Of a stretch of 64,000 bases of DNA, positions 23,028-34,069 are shown piece after piece. Location: the NCBI GenBank assembly GCA_024663395.1, contig JANFAH010000039.1, positions 233,501-297,500 of the forward strand, given 5' to 3'. The translations under genes were made by a program, and so were the position numbers. The DNA is from Pisolithus tinctorius. Taxonomy: Eukaryota > Basidiomycota > Agaricomycetes > Boletales > Pisolithaceae. Positions within the stretch are counted from its first letter, which is position 1. Each line of letters opens with the position of its first letter. Below the pieces are notes generated by a model. That model made no database searches, was not told the origin of the DNA, and saw only the letters and a list, made by a program, of their open reading frames with translations.

Positions 23028-23826
23028 GAATTTATTAATGCACCTGAACGGCAGGCCGTTCGATCGACCCCGAGGCCTATTCTATTAACCACTGCAAGTC
23101 AGCAAATCATCAGTCTAACGATAAAATGGACACCGATGGACCCTTTCCGTTTCACACACTACCTTATTATCGTTACCACGCCTTCACGCTTCTTCCATGT
23201 AACTTATTCCCGACACGACTTTTACTCCAGCATTATTTGATGTTTTTAAGTGTTTCTCCTCAGGGGGCGTATTATGTAAGCAGGCCTACCACGTGTCTCT
23301 GCACGATGACAATACTTCATCCCGTGGATCGCTCAGCGGTCTAACTCAGGCCTTCGGGATCTGGTACGTACTGTGAGATACCGATTGCAAATTAGGCCTA
23401 TTCGTACAGAAATTGTTATGGTGGCTTTACAACTAAGTTGTAAGTCGGTGCCTACGTACCAATTTCAGGCGTCATCCATTATGATCTCTCCCTTCCGTCG
23501 TTCTCCCCCTGCGCAGCGAAATCGGCTGCTAGAGCATGCAAAATTCTTCATGGCCTGCCCAAGTAGTCTCAGCAGGTCGCAGGTGGGTCCGGCCTTACTC
23601 GAATCAAATTGCTTTGTCTCCCACAATGAGATCACGCCAGGCGATCTTCAAGGATGTGGTTGTGCGGTTTAGGCTTGTATTCGTGTGCTTGCTACTTATG
23701 CCCTTCTTGAACAGAACACCTAGCCCCGAACGCTCACCCCCTGTACCCCTAGACACAGGGTTCATTTTATTGCAAAGTTTTCAGATTTCTAAAGCGGATT
23801 TTAAGGATACATGTCATGATCAAGAA
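23028..23826. other. Intergenic, no supported gene
   Basis: Small overlapping frames (23126-23344, 23373-23672, 23536-23991) have no recognisable content; the last overlaps the final exon of the minus-strand membrane gene. I looked here for downstream Bud6-like exons and found none. Confidence 0.4.
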
Positions 23827-24768
23827 CTAGTAAATTGCAATAATAATCACGACTTGGATCATAACGAACACTACAAAGCCAAAGGAGACTGCCAACTTCA
23901 ACCAAGCTACATCACCAAACCAGATGGCTGCGGTCCATCCGACGACGGCACACACCATTGCCAGAAACAGGAAGGCAAGTGGCATAATTAGTAACATGAG
24001 AATAGCGCATAATTTGAGCGGACGTTCCTATGATCATTGGTTGTTGCCGGAAAAATAGCAATGAGGAAGAAAAATCAATAACTGAGGGCACGCTTACTCT
24101 GAGAGTTTCAGGACGCATGGCATTCAAGGATATATATAGGCCAAAGCCACTGAAAACGGCCAGCACAGCGCACGCACTAGCAGCACCAATGAAGATGTAT
24201 GGGACTTTGTGGTGCCATGTTACAAAGGTAGTCGGGGGAGGGCTAGTCAGATATGAAGCGGTGACCCTGCATCGGGACAGGCTAAATGCCACGGACATCA
24301 GAGCAAATCAATTCCTGACGTACGTGATGAAAAGCGAGGAGACAACGTTGACAACTGTTACGCGATTGGTCAAACGCTGTCTGAGTTCATTCCATTCCTT
24401 ATGATCCTCCTTCTCTGACATTTGGAAAAGCGTTTGCAGCGAAGGTATGCCAAGCACGACAAGGAGAAAAACTGCATTATCCACACGCATGAGATAGCAA
24501 GAATGGATGGACTGTCAGAGAGGTTTTGGAGCTATCACTTACATCGGCTAAACCAAGGTGCATCTTCAATGCTTTCCATAGTCTAAGAACGAGGATGTAG
24601 AATTGTGCTGGTATGGGAAAGGGGGAAAGGCGAGAAAAAGACCCTCACTTTTCTCCAGATATACAATACCCGTAACGCGCAATGAGGCATCCGGTTCATG
24701 GTTGCAGGGATTCCAAGGAAGGCCATGAGGGCCGGAGTAAACCGTATATGAACTAATGCCACGTTCAT
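23827..24768 (-). CDS. Orphan multi-pass membrane protein
   Basis: Five exons on the minus strand: 24649-24768, 24543-24582, 24324-24471, 24098-24266 and 23827-24027, joining in phase to 225 residues. Hydrophobic segments occur at about residues 54-70 (FFLLVVLGIPSL), in a middle pair (VTVVNVVSSLFITVTASYL; YIFIGAASACAVLAVFSGFG) and at the C-terminus (CAILMLLIMPLAFLFLAMV and LAVSFGFVVFVMIQVVIII). The pattern resembles lineage-specific membrane proteins common in mushrooms, whose function is unknown. A plausible upstream exon (24843-24900, ending NALPGS) precedes a GTAAGT donor, but its phase does not join the next exon across a T9 tract. The start may therefore be further upstream, or a one-base error or frameshift is present. 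Confidence 0.6.
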
Positions 24769-24900
24769 CTCGACTGCTACTAGGAACTGAGAAAAAAAAA
24801 CCTAGTCACCTATTAAGGATCACAAATCCAATACTTACTTAGAGCCGGGCAGTGCATTCCCGTCAACAAAGGACGACAATATGCAGTCCAATGTTATCAT

Positions 24901-25808
24901 AGATCTTTGTGGTTGGTGATAGCATTGCACACTTAAACGATAATTACTCCGAAGACGTGATGAGATCACTTTATGTCTTCATTTACGACTCGCACTGTGG
25001 AATGATTTGAATTGCATGTGATACCACCCAGTATCAGGAGGCCCTGCACGAATCGTCAACTCGAGCCCTGAAGCTTCTATCCGCTGAGGGAAATTCTAGG
25101 TTCCGATGATCGTGGCTCGAGCCTCAACCACTTATCAGGATGGGTAAAAAGTATCATAGGCGCCGGAGGCCTTGTTGCAAACACCTGGTTCCGATAAGCG
25201 CGCAATAGACAATATACGGGGGTAACGCCGCCATTATCGTCGAATCGGCTAGCATGGAGGATACAACGTGTTTGATTTGGTGATCCACATGCAGTGAGTC
25301 TGGTCACTCGACAGTAGCAGATTAAGTGGCCGTCACGCAGGAAAGTAATCCACAAAAAAAAGGCGCGCCTCAAAATCTTTTCAAATGAAAAAACCACTAT
25401 GCCACAGGTACCCTAGACGCACTTGGTTTATCCTGAGAGCCGGAAAGACAATCCTTTCGCAAAGGCACTGGAGGTGATGGGCATGATAAGGAGGCGCCCA
25501 TACAACGGATAGTGAAGAAGAGCCAGCTGCCCCTGCTTAAGGTGCGGCACCCTCAAGGCCAAAAAACCTAGAATGCAATCTTTCACCCTTCCATTCCACT
25601 CGACCTTCTGAGAAACAGTGAAGGTAAGTAGTGCTCACATTTACGCGAGGGTGCCGGCAAGTTCGGATCAGCGGTTGTGGTTATGCGCCTAAACAGAAAT
25701 TTTCCAAATGGACACATGCTGGACGCAAGGCCAATACCTACTAATGATAGGGCCCGGAGTGCCGTGTCACGAATTTCTGACTCCAATGCACCCTATGCAC
25801 AACGTAGC
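24901..25808. other. Intergenic, no supported gene
   Basis: No motif-bearing frame. A 106-codon minus-strand frame (25077-25397) lacks family features. The start of inverted-repeat arm B1 is at about 25809. Confidence 0.4.
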
Positions 25809-26827
25809 GCCGTCGCTATCCTCGAGTGGATTGGCATCGAGGATTCAACATCCGCGCTTGGTCTAGCGGTGATTGACTTGCAAGAACTTCTTGTTTTATC
25901 TCGAACATAAACGGTCGTCCATTTTACCTTGTCAGAAGGAGCCAGATGGCAGCCGCACAACTTCCAAAGGCTCGTCACCATCCAGGCGCTCCAGGCCGGT
26001 CACATCGGATTCACGATTACTATCGCAGTCACTGAAAAGAGACTGCTGGCCACGTGCATACTGCATGCTACATGCTCAGGAAAGTATTGCAGGTAGAGGG
26101 ATCGATTTAGAAGACCAAAGACATGAGTTCTCGCGCTTGAATTTGCGTGTGACCAGTCTATTTGACGAGCGCTTTGGGCGGGCGATTAAGACAGGGACTC
26201 GAGTCAATATTATGTGGTCACATAAGATGTTTAACTTACAAGGTGGGCAGCTGCCGTCGCTTTGACCCGTGTCTAGCTAAGGAGAGAGGACAAATCCGAT
26301 GAGAAACTGCTTGGCACTTACAAACACAGCAGAAGGACATAGTCGACCTACTCGTTCACATCATTGACAGATCATACTCACGTAGCGATACCAAGAAAAT
26401 TACCCGAGAAGTAGCCCAAATTTGGTCCCAGCACCATTGAGTCGTGGCAATTTCGCAGCCATCACGTTCCCTCACCATGGACCACTTTGAAAGAAAGACG
26501 AGTCCAGCTTGAAATTACCGCTGTTGCCGTAATTTTCGTGAGATCGCTGTAGAATAATCAACATCTGCAAAAGCTAAGCGCCAAGTTGGCAGCCAAGTTG
26601 ACGCTTAAGTCAGTGTGATTTCCCCATTTGGGTTCCGCCCAAGTCGTCACTTCAGATCTTTCGATCTGGCCGAGAAACGGTATATCGTTAGCTTGTTAGA
26701 CTACGTAACTACGCAGATTTATGCAGACATGAGGGATGCGAACAAAATTATATCATGCATTGTCACTCAGTTGTTACTGGATTGTACAGACAAGAGATAT
26801 GAGCGAAATCATATCATGTATTGCTAC

Positions 26828-28318
26828 TCAGTCATTACTAGACAATGCCATGGCAAGTGATGATAGTTGTAAATGTAATAGTGAGAATCTCGAAGGAATC
26901 TCCTGACGAACCGTTTCAACAAATCCTCGTATGGCTTCGAAATCCGCTCCTATGTTTCTCTCTGAGAACTCAACAGCCACGTATCTACCACTTTTGTATT
27001 CCCTCAGTGTTGAAACAATCGCAGCACCAGACAAGGCGAGGAGTCTTGTGAATGTGTTATTGTTGAGTTGTATTGTGAATCGTTCACCTGGCTGTGCCCA
27101 CAGCACGGTGAGCAGGAGCTCGATCAGAGCTCGGTGCCCAAACTCCCTTGCCCCGTCCTGGATCTTGGTCAAAATTCGTTAAATACATTCTGAATCTGAA
27201 GTGCTTACCTGTTCGTACATAAAGTTGTAGTTATCCAAGAGATTGGTAGCTCGTTGGCTGTAGTGCACCAAGATGTCGGCAGACTGGAGTGGAATACTGG
27301 AGATGCCAGGGGTAAGCGAGTATGCTACAGGAACGAGCGATCTTGCGGCAGCCTTGAATGATGAACGCAGCACATTTCCGCTGCTAACAATTTTTGAAAG
27401 AGCCTTCTCTCCACGGATGTCATCAACGATCCAATATCGTGAATCTGCACATTTGCAAGTCAATGGCAGACTGAAATATGCATGAAGTTCAACGTACCTC
27501 CGAGATGAGTGTGAATGGCAGCATCCACAGACTGACGAGCAAGGTCGTTTGACACTCCTTGACTGGGGAACGGTGAGCTTGTTAGTATCTCACAGCGAAA
27601 ATGAGTCTTTGCATCGGCTAAGATTTGTTTCCGTACAGTGGCATTGATGGCTGATCGTGCGGGCAATGTTGTACCAACCTGGGCGACAACCTCAGCTGTG
27701 GGAAGCTCAGCGGGTGGCAAATTTGTGCCCTGCGGTGCGCGTTCACGAGGTGGGCCTGTGATCTCGACATCACTTGCTGCCTGAGAGATAGTCAGTATAT
27801 AAGTTGAAAGAAAAACGCGATACTATACATACTCGGATCACACCCCCCCGCATGAATTGTCCACGCTCCACTTCGACAGAGCGTAGAGCAGTAAATGCTG
27901 GTACATTTCGGATGGCTTCCGATGGGTATGGTGTTGGGCGTGTTAAGGATCGAGGGGGTTGGAACCTTGGCTGGACACCGTAGTTTGCAGGTACCATAGA
28001 CTGAGTTGGCATGCTCGCTGCATAACCATGCAGCTCAGGGCCACACCAAGGGTCAGCAGGTTGTGTCGGGTTGATGCTTTCTGCACGGGCACGCAGCTCA
28101 GTGCCATGCGAGGCACCAGCGTAGTTTTGGATGTGCTTGGTATACATGGGGATGGGATTTTGAGTGAACTCGCTCTGGATACCAAGCTGGGTCGCGTTCG
28201 GAAGGAGGCAGGGGTTGAGCTGACTCCCCCTGCCCGGTTTCGGGATATCCTGTTATGCATCAGAGATGTATCAGATGTCTGATACTGTTCTTACCTTGCG
28301 TCCTCGGCGACCCACCAT
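26828..28318 (-). CDS. DUF6532-like protein carried by transposon 1
   Basis: Exons on the minus strand: 28295-28318, 27833-28249, 27498-27780, 27209-27444 and 26828-27163, joining in phase to 431 residues. The first ~170 residues are low-complexity (Pro, Ser, Gln). The rest is a helical domain resembling the basidiomycete DUF6532 family. It has an N-terminal block (FRCEILTSSPFPSQGVSNDL), a middle helix set (VLRSSFKAAARSLVPVAYSL) and a C-terminal block (LLALSGAAIVSTLREYKSGR). The assignment is from memory of the family pattern and is moderate. Position inside the element, oriented away from the transposase, indicates an accessory or cargo gene. No catalytic motif is visible. The start is set by a short first exon (MVGRRGRK) with a canonical GTAAGA donor. 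Confidence 0.65.
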
Positions 28319-28638
28319 CTAGCTGTCAAGTGTCAAGGTCAGCGAGGACAGTATTTAAGATCAGCTAGGTGGTTGGAATGGTCAGCGAGGGAATGTCTCA
28401 AGGTGCATTCAACGGCCATCACGATCTCTGTTTTTGATACGGACTACCCGATATATCACAGATGTGGTCAGGGATTACACAAATGACGGATATACATGCA
28501 GTATTGAATATCAACTTATCGCACAGGCAAATACAGCTTCTCTTGCGCACAGCCTATCTGGGCAGGAGCATTTATCAGAACACGTCAAAAACCTCACGAA
28601 GAAGGTCACGTACCAGCCTCATGGCCAAAGTCAACGTA

Positions 28639-29588
28639 CTAATCTAGACCACCGGCATCACTTTGAAAAACCATGGATTTGCTGGGAGGTTCCAGTTCAC
28701 TTGAGTAAGGAACCTCCGATCTGTCACTACTGGGGACCGCGAGATTGCTGTCATCGGACCCGGAGTCACTCAGATTCCCCAAAGGGGAAGCCGGGGATGG
28801 AAGTTTGTCAGTAGTGGAGATCTCGGGATCGCTGTTGCTGGACCCGTCTGTGTCGCTCAGATTCCCCGAAGGAGCAGCCCGGGGTTGCAAGAGGTCCTTG
28901 GGATCAAAAACACCAATAGAAACGGCCGTATTCTCACTGTTTCTGAAGCGCCTCTGCGAGTGCTCCAGCATCGTGGACTCCATTTCCAGCAGCCTCTGTG
29001 TGGTCTCCTGCTCCTGTGGATGTACATCGAGACCTTGATCTTTGCACCACTTCCTCCAAAATTCCAGGCCCTTTTGAGAGACCCTGTTCTGTTCTTCGAA
29101 GAACTTTAAAGAGCGACTGTAGAAGGACTTCCACCTCTCCTGCCTTTCGAGTTCCCATGTCACCGTAAGAACACGGTGACGGGTCACCTCACAGTCCGCA
29201 TATTGGGCTTTGACAGCGTCGCGAACGACGTCCTTCGGTAGTATTGGGATCAATTGCTCCACATCCAAGTTATCCTTCCATGGAGGTCGATTAATTAATT
29301 GTTTGCATCAAATCCTCAACTCACCTCGCAGGGATAGGGGTGTGTGCTTGTGTCGCAGTAGTAAGCAGGAGGTTTGGGATCCGTTAATGCCCTTCCTGTA
29401 TAAAAGGGCTCTACTTCCAGGATCCGTTGAGGGATTAAATATGGCGAAGACTTGTTGCGGCGAGCTGCTTTAGAAGGTGACATAGGACGGGAGGAAGGAC
29501 CAAGTTTTTTGTTCCTTTCATGATCCGCTGGAATAGGGCCAGGGGATCGAGTTCGGGGAGGATCCAAGTGTAGTCCACCAGACTCCAT
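28639..29588 (-). CDS. Transposon 1 protein of unknown function
   Basis: Two minus-strand exons (29325-29588, 28639-29274; intron GTGAGT...GAAG) give 299 residues. An in-frame ATG at 29714 would lengthen it by 42 residues but would overlap the transposase start codon (29701), so 29588 is preferred. The central part is helical and charged (RWKSFYSRSLKFFEEQNRVS, FWRKWCKDQGLD). The C-terminal third is acidic and Ser-rich, with a repeated GNLSD motif (twice within about 50 residues). No known domain is recognised. It is divergently transcribed from the transposase within the same element, so a role in transposition or its regulation is possible but unproven. Confidence 0.6.
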
Positions 29589-29700
29589 CGTAAGGACTTC
29601 AGTCGTTGGATGAAGAGAGGAAGTGGAGCGTGGATAGCGGAGCTTGAAAGACTTAGAGGATTTCCAGCTCACACTCCGACACGCCAACCACTCATCGAAG

Positions 29701-32700
29701 ATGGCGGACAACACAGGCGATACAAGTGAATGGGCATCCCTGTCTAGTAACGAGTAAGTTTAATGCTTTCTGTGTTGGATTGAAGGGTTTGAGACTTTGC
29801 ACCTAGCTGTCCAACCCCATGTCCTGTATGCCGAGACGTATTTCCCTCAGCCACTGCTGTCTGCGAGCACTTATATAGTGATCCAAGATGTGGTCAGAAG
29901 TTCATACCAACCCCAGCCGCCTTCTCTGTACCAGAGAAATCCTCAAGTAAGCCACGCATTGGTCGGTTCCATCCCACATCCGGATATGTGTATAATCTAA
30001 GCGACTCTAACACATTTGAACAGATGAGACGAAGTCAGCCTTCTGGCAGAGAGCATTCCCCATATTTCCCATTTATTGATAGGGATGAATGGGAGCTGGG
30101 AAAGTTCCTCTACACTCATTTTACACAAGTTCAAATTGACGATTTTTTGAAGCTGCGTTGGGTGAGTGGTTTGTCTCTCAGGCATGCGCTGTCTAAACAT
30201 ACTCACAGGTTACTCGTGGGTCACCGACCAGTTTTCACTCAGCAAAAGAGCTGTTATCACAGTTGGATGCGATACCAAAGGGACCGACCTGGCACTGCAC
30301 GAAGATTCATACTGAAGGATATATAACGAAGGAGCCGGTGTACCTCTACTGGCGTGATGCCTTAGAGGTCGTGCGGGATATCTTTGGGAACCCAGTTTTT
30401 GCGAAGCATATGGAGTACGATCCTTACCAGATTTTTGAAGGAATGGACCGAGAATATGGAGAATGGATGTCCGGTGACGAAGCTTATCGAATCCAGGTAC
30501 GCTAATGTTACTCTGCTTAATGGATATGTCATATATAGTTCACAGGATCAACTGCCCGAGGGCGCTACAATCATTCCCGTTGTCCTTGCCTCTGACAAGG
30601 CACCGGTGACGCGAATGACTGGTGATATCAAAATGCACCCTCTGTTTCTGACGATCGCCAACATCAATTCAGAGGTCCGCATGAAGGCGACATCCCACGC
30701 ATGGTCATGCATCGCATATACCCCGTCACCAGAATTTATCGCCCACTCTGAATTTCGTTCAGTCTTGGAGGCCCGCGTTTGGCATCGCTGCGTAGACATT
30801 GTCTGTGCTGGCCTGAAACTTGCTGCCCGAACTGGTACCTTTATGAGCGATCCCAGCAGCGTCACTAGATATTGTTTTACACCACTCGCCGCTTACATTG
30901 CCGATCTCCCAGAACAACTGATGATTGCCTGTGTTACGAAGTCCGTATCTCCAACTTCCATGGCTGAACAGAGCCAGTTTGGCGATGCAACCCCACATCC
31001 TCCTCGTACCGGCACGTCTACCCTCCAAAAGCTGCATGCTCTGTGCCAAGATACGGACCCCTGGAATCTTTCAAACTTCCTACCCAAGGCTAAGATGCAA
31101 CATCTCAGTGGTGTCCAGCTCCCGTTCTGGCGGGATTGGGCATCCTCCGACCCCTGCGTCTTTCTTGTAGGGGAGCTCCTACACTCTGGGCATAAATTTT
31201 TCTTCGATCATCCGTTTAAATGGTGCAGAGAGTTATTGGGCCATGACGAGCTTGACACGCGTTACCGTACCCAGCACAAACGAGTCGGCACTCGCCACTT
31301 CAATGGGGTATCGCATATCAGCCAAATGACTGGCCGTGAACATCGGGATCTCCAACGTACTATCGTCGCAACCATAGCTGGCCTTGCAGACCCTGATTTT
31401 ACCTGTGCTATCCGTGCAATCATCGATTTCCTCTACCGAGCCCAATCACCAACATTTACTACCTCGTCGATCAACGCCATGGGAGAGTCGCTGGCGGAAT
31501 TCCATGCCCATAAAGATTCCATATTGGAAATGGGTGTACGGCGAGGCAAGTCAGGGAAAATAGATCACTTCCGAATTCCAAAAATCGAGCTTCTACAGTC
31601 CTTCGGCCGTAATATTCGAGATGTCGGTTCCCTCATTCAGTACACTGCTGATGTCAGTGAGCGCCTCCTCATAACCCACTGCAAGGACCCCTTCACCCGC
31701 ACCAATCGCCAAAGGACCAGTTTCACAAAACAAATCGTGCTACTACTCGACCATGAGGAGTCTATTCGCCAATTCGATCTTTATTCTCTGCTGTCCGAGA
31801 GGGGCATCAACCTCACGAATACGCCATGCGTGGAATCCAATGTTCCTCAATATATCGACCCGACACTGGAGTGGGTTCAGCGTGTTGCCCCAGAAGAAGT
31901 GAATAGTTTCCATGGTCCAAGGGTATTCCGTAACCACTTCTTAAAGGGCATCCTTTCCGAGGATTCAACCACCACATTCCATGTCACCGTTCAAACTGAT
32001 TTTGCGGACAAAACATCAAATTACCTCGTTGACACATACAATCTTCCTGACTTTCCAGTTCTTCTCCGGGCTTATATTGATGCCTTCCCTGGCAACCACT
32101 CCCGTCTACATGGTCGTTTACTTAAGGGATGGAGAAAGTTTCGGTTGCAACTGCAATCACGCCTTTATCCGCGCAACCTCCTACCAAGTCAACAAGTCCA
32201 AGCTCTTCCACCATCGACAGAGCACCCCCTCGGAAAATGTGATGCCGTGCTGGTTCACCATAGGCCTTCGTCAGGAATACCGAGTAAGTTTCCTCCACTA
32301 AAGCGCTCCCACTCTCATTTTATTTTTTAGCAGCCATTGTTGCTCAAGTCCGCACTGTATTTGCGTTCTCATCAAGGGGTTCGGCTCTCCCCACTGGTCT
32401 TTCCGATCCATTGTTATATGTCCAGTACTTCACTTTTACAGCAACGCCTTCCGATCAACCTGATGTCGGGATGTATGCTGTAGAACGTATGTTTGTCAAC
32501 AACCCAGAAGATGGTACAAGGTCTCGTGTGGGTGCAATCATTTCATTGCTGGATGTCATTCACGCAGTGGAGTTGATACCCAAGTATGGGACGGTTGCCA
32601 ACCGTGGGGTTACCTCTGAAACATGCTTAGAACTTTATGACAGATTTTACCTGAACAATTTCACAGATAAAGAATGGTACTACACCATGTACCAGGACTA

Positions 32701-32707
32701 CCAGTAG
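29701..32707 (+). CDS. Plavaka-type transposase of transposon 1
   Basis: Exons 29701-29753, 29807-30161, 30209-30496, 30546-32283 and 32331-32707 join in phase to 936 residues. A Cys-rich N-terminus (CPTPCPVCRDVFPSATAVCE) may bind zinc. The Plavaka core follows: FLYTHFTQVQIDDFLKLRW, the characteristic PVYLYWRDALEVVRDIFGN, and DQLPEGATIIPVVLASDKAP at about residue 235. A helical C-terminal half resembles the DUF6830-type tail, and it ends with an RVGAIISLLDVIHAVELIP segment typical of the family's last domain. Such enzymes are RNase H-fold DDE transposases that cut the terminal repeats. The catalytic acids could not be assigned with certainty by eye. No frame disruption is seen, so the element may be active or recently so. 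Confidence 0.85.
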
Positions 32708-32981
32708 ATTGTATGGTAGATTACCACTACATGTTTACCAGAAATCTCGGGTTGATAAATTTCACTGGACATACACGTGATTTGGCTCTTGTGAAGACTG
32801 AGTCAAGTGCGAAAACAAGTGATACAGAATTATTGATTGTGATTTTATTTTATTTGTTTTCCCTTGCTACCTGATCCTCCAATCAGCGCTCGAGATCTCT
32901 TTGTCGTAAGCTCTATGTAAACCCCGTTGATTGCTGTCACCCCAAGCGACTATAAGCGAGAAGTTGCCCACTTTACTGATG

Positions 32982-33928
32982 AAGCAACGGTCCAAGCCTT
33001 AACTTTGAGAGCAATCGGGAAACCAAAACGCAGTTCGCTTTCTTACGCACCTGACAGAAAGACCGCTGTCAGATACGGGCAGTGACAGAATACTTTGTTC
33101 CGATACATACGATGATAAATCCTTTCAAAAGCATGTAAGTGTCGGTAGGTGGCATAGCCTAAGTGCTTACCCAGCACACTCCGAAGGAGAACAGACACCA
33201 TATCTATAGGTATGTCGCGGTGTTCCCGATCATGAGACGAAGCTCGAGGTGTGAAACTCTACCATGTAGTCGCCGTGGGTTTTCCATTCCATGGGCGCCA
33301 TCAGCCAGGGAGGTAGCAATCAGCACACTCGAATTGGAAAGTACTCTACGACATGTACGAAAGGGGCTTGCATGGTGGTTACGATCACTCCTGCTCGTCA
33401 GCTTGCGGAAATTAGTAGGTCATGTAGTAGAATGTGCTTAACTTGAGGCTTACCATCATGCAGCGCTCCGTCAGTTGCTTACGTAATAGAGCACTAATTG
33501 CGGTCAGAGCGCAAGTCTTCTGTTCCTAGACCCCGCTAGGCCCAGGTCTGTAAACTCTTTGTTGTTTTCTTCATTTCCCAACCTCTCATACTCCCCTTAA
33601 TTTTTTTCCGTGAAAATCCCAATCTCCCATGGCCGGAAGTCTACTGTAAGTATTATCTCGTATGTCTTTCGTTCCCGGCACCAGCACTAAATGGATCTGT
33701 ACGAAAGGCGGTAGGCTGCCACTCGGGATAGACATTATTGACTTGTGATCCGAGACGGATGGAGTTCGTACGAGATAATGAAAGCGCCCAAGCGGACCAT
33801 CAACCTCGCAGACCCTCACGGTCTGCACGCGTGCAGCTCAGCAAGGTTCAGCTTGTTGCGAAGTGATCGTTTGAACATAATTCCACGCGATGTGGTGCTT
33901 CTGGAAAGGACCATATAGACGGGGGTGC
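32982..33928. other. Upstream flank of membrane gene copy 1
   Basis: Part of inverted-repeat arm B1. It matches 57050-57990 in inverted orientation, with many substitutions and small indels and no conserved open frame. It holds no gene that I can support; it supplies the far upstream region of the membrane gene. Confidence 0.5.
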
Positions 33929-33934
33929 TATAAA
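33929..33934 (+). promoter_or_regulatory. TATA box of membrane gene copy 1
   Basis: TATAAA lies about 140 bp upstream of the ATG at 34070 and is conserved at the equivalent place in copy 2 (57045-57050, minus strand), within a run of conserved promoter sequence. Confidence 0.55.
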
Positions 33935-34069
33935 GCCTTACCGAGGATATAGTACTTGACCGGCTTAAAAGCTCTTGAGAGTGTTGCTCAGGACCCGTTC
34001 CAAATCAGTCCCAGGTCTCCCTCCTACTATCGCTATCCTCGGTCTGATCCGCCTCGTTATTTTTGATTC

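Larger units (their letters stand above)
26562..32981. mobile_element. Plavaka-type DNA transposon 1 (6,420 bp, three genes)
   Basis: The boundaries come from two empty copies of the target in this window. Inverted at 58000-58030 and again at 41185-41215 the sequence runs straight through 'taatcaagcaa'. Here it reads 'taatcaa', then 6,420 bp, then 'aagcaacgg', which implies an AA target duplication. The element begins CATCTGCAAAAG and ends with the reverse complement of CATCAGTAAAGT, a short imperfect terminal inverted repeat. Inside are a DUF6532-like gene (minus), an unknown gene (minus) and a Plavaka transposase (plus). All frames are intact, suggesting a recent insertion that postdates the duplication. 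Plavaka elements are CACTA-related DNA transposons described mainly from Agaricomycetes. Confidence 0.85.

Noticed and set aside
25677..25910. Possible gene ending LEWIGIEDSTSALGLAVI...LSRT
   Set aside because: A related stretch exists in arm B2, but both copies end at the same stop, the N-terminal parts are unrelated (minisatellite in B2) and no exons can be joined. It is probably a relic.
30384..32330. A 648-codon unspliced protein starting at 30384
   Set aside because: The first residues come from a shifted frame of the previous exon. Splicing at 30496/30546 and 32283/32331 gives continuous Plavaka family sequence instead.
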